Positions 11,451 through 19,754 of a stretch of 64,000 nt of DNA are shown here, piece by piece (positions within the stretch are counted from its first letter, which is position 1; every line of letters starts with the position of its first letter). The notes under the pieces were generated by a model. The model did no database searches. It saw only the letters and a list, made by a program, of their open reading frames with translations, and was not told the DNA's origin. Made by a program: the position numbers and the translations under genes. This DNA is from Lepisosteus oculatus (taxonomy: Eukaryota; Chordata; Actinopteri; Semionotiformes; Lepisosteidae), in assembly GCF_040954835.1 (NCBI RefSeq), contig NC_090700.1:23105501-23169500 (forward strand), read 5' to 3'.

Positions 11451-11833
11451 CTATATAAAATAAAGTTTATTATTAATTTGCTGGACAGAGCGGTGAACAT
11501 TATTATGCATTAGACAAAGATAACGATCCTGATCAGTTTAGAAATCTGTGTACGCTGTAAGGTTTTTACTTCTTAAACTTTTAAAATACACGTTTAGAAT
11601 TGAAAGAAATCCTCTTCCTGGTATAGCAAACCAGCACGTCTTTTTTCTCCAATCAGAGGGGTGTCAGATGGTGTCAGCCAATCACCATTCTGCGTTGGGT
11701 AGCAACGGGTGACTGTTCTCAGGCGGAACATGTAAACAGCTTAATGTTCGTGTTAAATATTTTTTTTTAATTAAAATTCATTCTATACAGCAATCGCATA
11801 TTTGGGTACCGTTTCATAAAACTTTCATGCTTA

Positions 11834-12085
11834 AAATGTTTAGGGAGAAATGGAAGACTGGTGTGTATTTTTTCTTTAAACTACCAAGACCAGCCATACA
11901 CAGTACAGTTTACATACATACAGTAATGTTTTAAATTAATATCGTTTATGACCTTCAGATGCGTTATGCTCCTCTTCTTTTTATGCTCAGCTACTAAAAT
12001 TTCCCTTTAGTGGTAAAATCCATATAAATATTCAAAACTAAGCGGATTAAAATGTGCACAGTAAAGACATTAAATGATTAAATCT
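11834..12085 (-). repeat. Right inner arm of foldback-like repeat
   Basis: Reverse-complement match to 8855-9020 with an extra segment of about 70 bp (around 11915-11990). With the terminal repeats this gives the element long but interrupted inverted arms. Confidence 0.65.
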
Positions 12086-12217
12086 TTGCACTACCAACCA
12101 ATGCACCACGAGTGCCCCTGTCGGTCATTTTGGCCAGCCAATCACTTGCCCTGCGGTATGCTCCGGTGCCCCGCGGTGGCTTGTGGGTAGGTTACCGTAC
12201 CGCGGGTTTTTACCGCG

Positions 12218-12238
12218 CATTTTGAATGGCTGCATCTG
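12218..12238 (-). repeat. Right terminal inverted repeat of the TA transposon
   Basis: Perfect inverted copy of 7953-7973, followed by TA (12239-12240). In other array B units the same TA (for example 28405-28406) is preceded by GGCGGTC instead of the element. Confidence 0.9.
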
Positions 12239-12279
12239 TATGTAACAATTCTTCTTGAAGTAGGTCATCGGGCCAACAG

Positions 12280-12578
12280 TATATAAACATTACAGCTCAA
12301 GTGCTTTTGTATCTGAACGCTTTTAGGTAAGTAATTTAGCAGCTGCGGTATTAATAATGATTTTAATGGCAAATTCAATTGCAGGTAAAATAAAAATGGC
12401 GGATAACTTTCTTTCTAGCTTCGTGAAGCGGTCGCGCCATATTATACATATATACCATAATAGAAAACATAATATGTACAGTAGAATTTTTCACTTTAAG
12501 CTGGCATTATCCAGAACCGGGTCAGGGCCCGGACCCGGACCGTGCTGCGTGGTCCGTCGGCCTTCTAAAGATGTTTAG
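12280..12578 (+). promoter_or_regulatory. TATA-driven leader with a short open frame at the start of unit B
   Basis: TATATAA at 12280-12286 is followed by a possible first exon ending at a tttag/gtaagt donor (12326/12327), then a ttgcag acceptor (12383) and ATGGCGGATAAC (12396) opening a 60-codon frame to 12578. The protein has no recognised domain, and the frame is closed by a TAA in array copy 4 (44773-44775), so coding is doubtful; promoter plus non-coding leader is the safer reading. TATA boxes at the same place in other copies: 28446, 36310, 44531, 52536, 60530 and 63946. Confidence 0.35.
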
Positions 12579-13734
12579 GAGATCGGGGCGCCCGTGGATT
12601 TGATTAGAAACTTGCATAATTTGTTAACTTGACCCCATTATCTTAAAAAAAAACGGCCAGGCCCAGACCAAAGCATGAAGGCTGCGAGGATCGGGGGACT
12701 CTCATTTTTGGTCACAGCATACAGTAGTAGATCAGTAACCTCTGTTTATCATGATAACCTTTAATTATTCTCCAGTACTTTTTCAAATGATAAAACACAT
12801 TGTCTCGCCAGTTTTGCTAAAGATACGGTTTTAGTGTTTACGCATAAATTTGTAAGCCGTAGGCTTAAATCTCGTGTTCTTATTTTCTGCATTTTCATCG
12901 TAAGGGAAGGCGCTCGTTTGCGATTTACGCGCTGAACATTGTAAGCAGAAGAGCCTTAAGGCACAGCCTTGCCTTAACACCATCGTTTGCATTGTCATTG
13001 TCATCCAGAAAAGCAGTCGTAAGAAAATGAATCTGTGGCGGCTCCGAACATTAAAAAAACTATGTCTAGACTGCAAATACATCCCAATCTTACTATCAAC
13101 ACGTTTTAAGAGCCCTCTCCTTTCCACCGGTATACAAGCTAAGAGAGAAATACTGGAAATCCCGTCTGAAGTAGCCCTCGTCTCACCTTCGGAGCTGTGA
13201 GCGATGGGGATCATAAATAAAAGGGGTACAGTTACTTTGAAAATGTGTATGTGATACTTAAATTTAAATAAAATAAAAAGATAAATTATAAAACACAGAC
13301 TGCTATCTATGTCCATGTGTTTAAGACGTATGAATCGGTTTTAAAACAGGCACACCCCTTTACTTCTCACAAATCCAACTGGAGTCTCAGTCCGTCGTCG
13401 CGATGAATTAGGAGCTCAGATGTAGGCTAAGTGATTGCAATTTACTTATTTAAAAGAACCACTTCAAATCAAAAGGGAGACATTTTGTAATGGTAGTTAT
13501 CGTATTATACAGTATACGTAATTGTAGATATACAGTACATAAAGGGTATGAATAGGTGTGAGCTTTTACTGTATATTTACTGTATATTAAAATATAATGA
13601 CACCCTGTTACATTAACTGTAAAATAAACGCCGTAACTGCGGCCATATGAAAATTTGGATAAAGATTGTACAAACATCCTAAGGAGCTCTATGACATATG
13701 AGCGTCGTAATAAGGGTTGGTGACCTGACGTAAC
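12579..13734. other. No supported gene
   Basis: Spacer between the TATA-driven leader and the ZC2HC1C promoter. A 161-codon frame on the minus strand (13316-12831) is open in most copies, but the copies are nearly identical and the frame lacks domains, so I leave it uncalled. The same stretch in the other copies is equally silent. Confidence 0.5.
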
Positions 13735-13859
13735 AGTGCTCCCTGAATTACGTGATCTGTATATACCCAAATACAGATATATCACATAGGGAGATGCAGT
13801 CAAACATTGCATTGCTATCGTCGTGGTGAACTATTTCTCCGCTGTTTAAAACTTGTTTG
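13715..13859 (+). promoter_or_regulatory. ZC2HC1C: Predicted ZC2HC1C promoter and 5' untranslated exon, copy 1
   Basis: A CRE-like TGACGT (about 13727) lies upstream of a TATA-like tgtatata (13759-13766) that sits within an 8-bp inverted repeat, atctgtat...atacagat. About 30-100 bp downstream is a sequence ending at a strong ttg/gtaagt donor (13859/13860). The next acceptor is 14331-14336, just before the first coding exon. The start site itself is inferred. Confidence 0.45.
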
Positions 13860-14371
13860 GTAAGTGTCATCAAATATGCTTGTCAATTTGTAGTGAAATC
13901 GATATACTGTATCATAATCCTTCAGCTATCTGTAATGTAGTGAAACGGCTAATTAATATTGATAAATTCCCTTATTCACAGTGACTTTTGCTCAAACCCC
14001 TGTTGCATAATGGGTTAATTTTATATAAAAAAACATTTATATCATAGATATAATACAAGCTTTGAAATGAAATAGTACATTTCCAGGTTTCATTTAAACA
14101 TTTTTAAAAAAGCTCATGACTTTCTGAACATTGAGAATGTTATTTGGGAAACAAATGTTTATTATAATGTTTATGTTTAGGATCTGTCTCCTACTGAGTC
14201 AGCATGCATCATTCAACACCATTAGGTTTAATATTAAAAAGTTGTGTATTTCCTGAATTGTTTTTTTTATTCTTTTCTATTACACCATACTAGACTGTGC
14301 AGGATATCATTTATTTGCCATTTTTGCTTTTTCCAGATACCTGGGAAACAAAGCTCATATCTCATTTGCCA

Positions 14372-16524
14372 ATGGAGCCTAGTCCTAAGCCTGGTGCTCT
14401 GTCCCCCTCCCTGAAGGACACAGACTCGAATCGACCCGCGCCCTTAAGGCGACAGGATCTGATCTCCAAGTACTGCCCGCCTCCCAAGATACAGCTTCTG
14501 AAGGACACCTTCCAAGAGAAACTGATGCAGGAAAAAGAGAAAAAAATTATCGCCATGTCCAATCGGCGGCAGGAGGCAGCTCTACAGAAGATGAGAAAAT
14601 GTTTCCAATATGTCAAATACGCTGCGGAGAAGAAGACGGGGAACAGCTATCGCTTCCAAGCCCAACAGGGCCCTGAGAAGAACATTGTGGGGTATGATCG
14701 GTCTTACCCCCTGAAGCCTATGGGTAACAGGAAAGTCTCCGGCCCTGGTGAGGTTCGGGCTGTGGACCGGCCGGAAGCACAGAGTGATTCCTTGTTTGCC
14801 CCCACCCCACCTCAGGATGGTCATGAGAGGCCCTGCGAGAGGCCGGGCAGGAGGGGCTCAAGAGTACGCAAACCTAAGGACAGGACTGTCCTCCCCATGG
14901 TGGCGACCCCTCCAGGGCAATGCCCTTCTCATGCCAATGGGAAGGAGCACTTTCAGTTGCAAGAGGAGCTACGAAAAGTGGCCGAGGCAGAGGCCGCGCT
15001 GAAGGAGGAGCATCGCCGGAGGGAGGCCAGCCTGCAGGATGAGATGCGCCGGAAGGAGGCCATGATGAAGGACGAGATTCGCCAGAAGGAGGCCATGATG
15101 CAGGCGAAGCTCTTCAGAGATCAGGAGGAGCTGAGGATGGTTCAGAGAGAGATGGAAGACTCCAGAGAGGTGGCGGGAAGGGAAAATAGAGGACTCCTGA
15201 CCCGAAGGAAGACACTCCAGGCGAGGCAGAGCGAGCTTCGCCCCAGAGGACCGTGGGCCAACCACCGCTCTAAGGCCGTGCCTCTTCTGATCTGCAGAAT
15301 GGAGAAAAAAAAAAGCCTTCACTCCAAGGAAAGCCCTTACTTTCAGAGGAGACAACCTTGATTATGATTCTCCAATGGAAGATGGCGGATGCGCAGAATC
15401 GCACTTTCCCTCTGCGCTTTCCCATCAGGAGAGACGTCAAGTGAGCCCTTGCAGCCGTGGGCTAGAAGACGTCCCCTGTGGAAGGACAAAGTATCTCAAG
15501 AAAGCAAGGCTCCCTGAAAGCGACGTGTCAGCGGCACAGGCCGCGCAGGCCCACTTCAAAAATAACACCGCATGTCTGGATGAACAAACTCTGTCAGTGG
15601 AAAACAGATATTTGTCCCCTACAAGTCTGATGTGCCCTACCGCTGAGCAATTTCCATATGAGAATAGCCAGAGTGGAAACCCTCAGTTTGTGCCCTGTTA
15701 ACTGTGTCACAGGAAGTTTGCTGTAGAGAGGTTGGAGAAACACAGCAAGATCTGCAAGAAGCTTCAGAATTCAAAGAGGAAGGTTTTTGACTCTTTCAAG
15801 CACAGGGCCAAGGGAACAGAACTGGAGACATACATCCATAAGAAGAAGGTTAAACCGCCAATCGTGGTAAGGGCTATCCTTAAACTCTTTCCAAGCTTCC
15901 CTTGTTTTCTCCTAGAGTCAGTGTAAACTATAAATCAATGTAAACAATGTAAACAATAAATAAGTGTTTTATGAAGTACTCTTCTGAAAAACTGCCGCAA
16001 AGGCACATTTGCCAGACAGAATAAATGGGTCTTAGTGACTTCTGAATTCTGTTGTAAAAATCTACATGAGATATCAAGCAAATAGCACTCACAGGAAACA
16101 AAACCATAACTAAATTGTACTCTCTACCCAATGACATGAAAGGTAGCCCCAGAAAGCTAAGTTATTACTGTATTGATATTTTCTTGCCTTGTGAATGGTT
16201 TGCGACCAGACTGTGTACGCAGTGCTAGTCTGGACTTTTTCTGGAAGCTGTTTCATTGGTTTCATTTCCTGTTCCCAGCTGAGAAAGAACAACTGGAGGC
16301 AGAAGCACGAGGATTTAATTCGGAGCATCAAACAGGCCAGGGAGGTGCAGCAGGTGATCACGCAAAGAGGGAAGGTTGTGAACCTGCCCCAGCCCCCCGC
16401 GAATCCAAACCCCGACTACGTGCCCTGCCCTCACTGCGGCCGGCGCTTTGCCCCCAGGCCGGCACAGAGGCACATCCCCAAGTGTCAGCACATCAGGAGC
16501 CGCCCTCCTCCTCCTCGCAGATGA
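14372..16524 (+). pseudogene. ZC2HC1C: ZC2HC1C-like gene, array copy 1, disabled
   Basis: Coding exons are 14372-15866 and 16279-16524, with acceptor at 14336 and GT-AG intron 15867-16278. The product belongs to the ZC2HC1 (FAM164) family of two-finger C2HC zinc proteins; the cellular role of this member is poorly known. Two lesions break it. A run of ten A at 15305-15314 adds 1 nt relative to the other copies and shifts the frame before the first finger, and a TAA (15699-15701) replaces the glutamate codon inside the first finger (CELC). One further change (F to L) lies early in the second exon. The polyadenylation signal AATAAA (16653-16658) is retained. The retrovirus integrated about 0.5 kb downstream of the stop. 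Confidence 0.85.
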
Positions 16525-16998
16525 AAACTGATGTGAAAAAGATTAAAAGAGTCATGATCTTGGCTCACGACTCACGTCCTGCTTTTTCTTTTTAGAAATA
16601 TATTTAGCACAGTTCATCCGTATGATGATAAAAAAAAATGTTACCTTGTTTTAATAAAATGATTTTTTTTTGGTGGACTGGTGTTTGCGTAACTGTGGTT
16701 ATACAGTTCTTTTCCCTTGCGAAAATGTGTGTCGACCGTGAAAATAAATTTCAAGCTTGTCTTATCATTCATACACCTTGACCTCCTAAAAATATTTTTT
16801 CAACCTGGAACGTACAATTAGCAGGCAATAGAACAGGTCACATTGGCCTTGGAACCATCAAAAAGTAGTATTCACACTTTCTCGGCATCAATTTTCCTTA
16901 AAAACAACTGAAAAAGCAAGGTAAAGAGTAATTGATTTTTTTAATGAAAGTTATTTGATTTAATTTATTCAATTTTCACAATATTTGAAATATGTTGG

Positions 16999-17406
16999 TG
17001 AAGAAAGATGTGAAGACGGGGGTTTGAATTTAATCTTTTCTGTAGGGGGTTTAGACTTCCAAGTCACAAGCAGGGGTTTATGGCAGGAAAGGGGGTTAAC
17101 TGATAAGGATTGCAGATGCCAGCTAGGAACCCCCCTGGGTGTAATGTTAAACTGACCATTTGCCCAGAACATCGTAAACTGGCCAAATACCATGTACCCC
17201 CTCTTTACCATCAGACCGAGTGACGTCAGAAACGGAGAAGAAAACTGTATATAACCCAAAAGTTTGTAACAGTACGGGGAACAATACTTCGGTTTTGTTG
17301 TTTCTTGCGGGAAACAAGACTTCGGCTTTATTGTTCCTTGCATGCAATAAACTCATCTGTTTTACTTCATCTCGGGATCAAGAACCTTATTTCTTCTGTT
17401 ACAACA
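16999..17406 (+). repeat. 5' LTR of the endogenous retrovirus
   Basis: Begins TGAAGAAAG and ends TTACAACA (TG...CA). Inside are a perfect CRE palindrome TGACGTCA (17221-17228), TATATAA (17248-17254) and AATAAA (17346-17351), which outline U3, R and U5. R is short and holds two partly repeated 'acttcgg.ttt.ttgtt' blocks. Confidence 0.95.
17221..17254 (+). promoter_or_regulatory. LTR promoter: CRE palindrome and TATA box
   Basis: TGACGTCA sits 19 bp upstream of TATATAA. A consensus CRE is the known binding site of CREB/ATF factors, so cAMP-responsive or germ-cell (CREM) activity is plausible; this is inferred from sequence only. Confidence 0.6.
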
Positions 17407-17410
17407 AATT

Positions 17411-17428
17411 TGGCGTAGTCGGCGGATG
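17411..17428 (+). other. Primer binding site, tRNA-Ser type
   Basis: TGGCGTAGTCGGC follows the 5' LTR after four bases. It is complementary to the 3' end of vertebrate tRNA-Ser of the AGA/TGA anticodon group; after the first 13 bases the match continues with a one-base gap. Confidence 0.7.
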
Positions 17429-17489
17429 CTCCAGAAGGCGCAGAACTTCCCATCGGCAGGAGAGACAGTCAGCGCGCACATAACTAAGA

Positions 17490-17491
17490 GG
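17490..17491 (+). other. Predicted major splice donor of the provirus
   Basis: aagag/gtaagg shortly after the primer site is the best donor in the leader and is the usual place for the donor that makes spliced env mRNA. Position inferred. Confidence 0.4.
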
Positions 17492-17763
17492 TAAGGACTC
17501 CTCTTTTATTTAAAAGTCCCGACTCTCTCTGACTGATTGGGAAATCTCTGCTCCCTGCGAGAATCGCCCGAGATGACGGAGTAAACGTGAGTTTCTGAAT
17601 TCCTCTGGCCCGGGGAAGGCACCGGTGTATGTAATGGGTTGTTTGCTGTAAGCCCAGAATTTGGTCTGGCAGGGGTTCCGCGGTATTGTGTACAGGCGTT
17701 CGAAGCTGGTGTATGCCTTAATTGCGTGTGGAGTTTTGAACGGGTTTTGGACTCTTACCGTGA

Positions 17764-18120
17764 AGTTCAGGACTGGTGTGGGTCTTAATTGCACCCGGAG
17801 TTCTGAAGGTCAGAACTGGTTTGGGTCTTAATTGCACCCGGAGTTCTGAGGCTCTTAATCGGTGTGGGCCTTAATTGCGCCCGGGGTTCTAGAGCAAGTG
17901 GTGCATTAAATGCACGTAGTTCAGGACTGGTGTGGGTCTTAATTGCACCCGGAGTTCTGAAGGTCAGAACTGGTGTGGGTCTTAATTGCACCCGGAGTTC
18001 TGTGGCTCGGGATCGGTGTGGGCCTTAATTGCGCCCGGGGTTCTGGAGCTGAGTGGTGCATTAAATGCACGTATAATCCAGGATTGGTGTGGGCTTTAAT
18101 TACGCCCGGGGTCCTGAGAT
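17764..18120 (+). repeat. Nested tandem repeats in the retroviral leader
   Basis: A unit of about 154 bp starts at 17764, 17918 and (partial, diverged) 18073. Each is made of 40-50-bp subunits around 'gtgtgggtcttaattgcacc'. A more diverged subunit lies upstream near 17700-17760. The leader between primer site and gag (17429-18646) is about 1.2 kb; apart from these repeats and the donor I see no gene in it. Confidence 0.85.
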
Positions 18121-18646
18121 TAGCTACGCCTTGATCGTGCACAGATTGGAGTGGCGTGGTTTCTGGCGTGGCGTGGTTTTTTTGTTTTAAAGGAAACAGG
18201 AGTAGAAGAGATATATGTATGTATGTTTTTGGTGTTTTCCTTGTTTGTGAAATACATATACACACGCACGACACTAACATAAACACACCTCATAATAAAA
18301 GAGCAAAGCATTAAGTAGCAGGATTTAAAGGACGTTGAGACCCGAGAATCGCCCTGATTGAGCTCAGTGCGTAAGTCCACCCCGGGGCAAAAGCAGCGAT
18401 GCTGGCGTTCTGGGGATGGTGAATTACTGATCAAGAAAGGGGGTTTTCGAGGTCTCGTTCCTTACCTGTGAACAGTGCGGTGTAAGTCCTCTCTAAAGTC
18501 TCGGAGAGGCATTTAGATCTGGAGGTAACAGACGCCCTTGGCTGAATGAGTGCAGTAATGCACAGGTTTTTCCAAGTGAAAACATCCCCCTACTGAATGA
18601 GCTGTTACCTCACACACGACAAAAGTAAATCTCAAAGAAACCAAAC

Positions 18647-19754
18647 ATGTGTGCTAATTGGGTGTTTGAGAAAGTGGTGGAAGTATCTGATTACATATCG
18701 GAAAAGTGTAAATTGACTGAAAGGGAAGAGAAATATAGGAAGAAGCTGAGTCTGTCAGAAGGAGTTTGGGGCGAAGATGCCTGTAAAAAAGCGTATGAAC
18801 ATTGGAACAAAAACAAAGATTTAGCTGCAGCCCTGGTGATCGGCCGACACCTGAGGTGGCAGATTAGCATGAAGGAGAAATCAGAATGGGATAGAAAAGA
18901 GAAGGAGTTCACAGAAAAAATAAAAGCGTTAAATGAGAGGAAAGATAATTTATTCGCGGCAAAAGAGGTACTAGAAAAAAAACTAAAAGAGGCAGTACAG
19001 GAGAATGAGAAATTAAAGAAGGAATTAACTCCTGGTCACGCTGCACTGGTTAATGTGCTACAGCCGGCGACTAAGTTATATCCTGCTCTCCCACAGGGGA
19101 ACAAACAGGCAGGAAACGAAAATAATTGGGATCAATTCCCTCAGTGGCCATATGGAGAAGGGGGGTCTGATTGGGATAACACTTGGTATGAGTATGATAA
19201 AGACGGATCAGGGTCTCCCCTGTTAGAGGGAGGGCGCCCGCAGGTCTGTACTCTCACTCGAAGTGGGAAAGGACTTGATGTAGCAGGGGCTGGTGCCGTT
19301 GATGACAGCGCCAATTCTAACTCCGTCTCGCACCCCGCCGAGGGGGTCCGTTCTCGCACCTACCTTCCCTGAACCCCCAATACGATCAAATCCAAAACCG
19401 GAGGATATTGACCGGTGGGCTAGAGAAGTACCGCACCCAAAATTAGGGATGCAGCGAACCTGGAGTGCGCTTCAGGAATTAAAAGATACTTATGGTATCT
19501 CCCCCCTGACTGCCGCTATGATCCTCAGAAGGACAGGGGAAAAGCGTGTCGGAGAACTTAAACAATTGTGTGAGGATAACGGCAGGGGAGGGCGATGGGA
19601 ATGGGTTTGGCGATGGCTTAAACAAAATTATCCACCAAAGACAGATTGGAAAAAGATCAATCCCTCAAATCGAGAGAGGCAAAAAAACCTGTTGTCACAA
19701 TTACAGGATCTGAGCGAAGCAGACAAACGCGCTATCAGGGAGCTTTTAAACTAG
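18647..19754 (+). pseudogene. gag: Retroviral gag, frameshifted and unusually short
   Basis: The N-terminal part (18647-19372, 241 codons) is charged, with a predicted coiled coil over about residues 70-125 and a Trp/Asp-rich segment after it. It ends out of frame. The C-terminal part is open in another frame from about 19293 to the TAG at 19752-19754 and contains a tryptophan-rich block (WEWVWRWLK) and a Gln/Lys-rich end. One indel between about 19293 and 19372 would account for the break. I see neither a capsid major homology region nor a CCHC zinc knuckle, so Gag is either highly diverged or internally shortened; total coding length is only about 370 codons. Identity rests mainly on position between leader and protease. 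Confidence 0.7.
19682..19688 (+). promoter_or_regulatory. -1 ribosomal frameshift site between gag and pro-pol
   Basis: A AAA AAC lies in the correct register of the gag 3' frame (CAA AAA AAC), and the -1 frame from 19688 runs into protease with no stop before the one in reverse transcriptase. This heptamer is a known efficient retroviral slippery site. Gag terminates 64 bp further on (19752). A downstream structure is expected; I could not identify one with confidence. Confidence 0.75.

Larger units (their letters stand above)
7953..12238. mobile_element. TIR transposon with foldback-like arms, non-autonomous, TA target site
   Basis: Both ends carry a perfect 21-bp inverted repeat (7953-7973 and 12218-12238, starting CAGATGCAGCC), flanked by TA on each side (7951-7952, 12239-12240). 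Inverted similarity continues inside: 8855-9020 matches the reverse complement of 11834-12085 with gaps, and 9603-9660 matches the reverse complement of about 10528-10580. Subterminal DNA on both sides is rich in TACCGCG-type motifs. No transposase frame is recognisable over 4.29 kb, so it depends on another element. The TA duplication fits Tc1/mariner-like and some other superfamilies; the family is unassigned. It contains a tRNA-like module and a Penelope-like tail. Flanks on the two sides belong to different arrays. Confidence 0.8.

Noticed and set aside
12831..13316. 161-codon minus-strand frame present in most array B units
   Set aside because: The units are nearly identical, so shared openness proves nothing; the frame has no domain or clear splice support, and it is shortened in copy 2.
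14297..14371. Upstream ATG extending ZC2HC1C by about 25 residues
   Set aside because: It lies in the intron upstream of the ttccag acceptor and is missing from the open frame in copy 2; the ATG inside the exon (14372) is preferred.
14969..15355. Long minus-strand and other-frame ORFs across the ZC2HC1C coding exon
   Set aside because: They are shadows of a codon-biased, repetitive, GC-rich coding exon; the plus-strand frame carries the recognisable zinc fingers.
15867..15926. Read-through of the ZC2HC1C frame into the intron as the true C-terminus
   Set aside because: A gtaagg donor and a strong downstream acceptor lead in phase to a second exon with a matching C2HC finger, so the extension is intronic.
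17764..18120. Leader repeats as a satellite unrelated to the retrovirus
   Set aside because: They lie between primer site and gag within the target-site-bounded provirus and are absent from the empty sites in other units.
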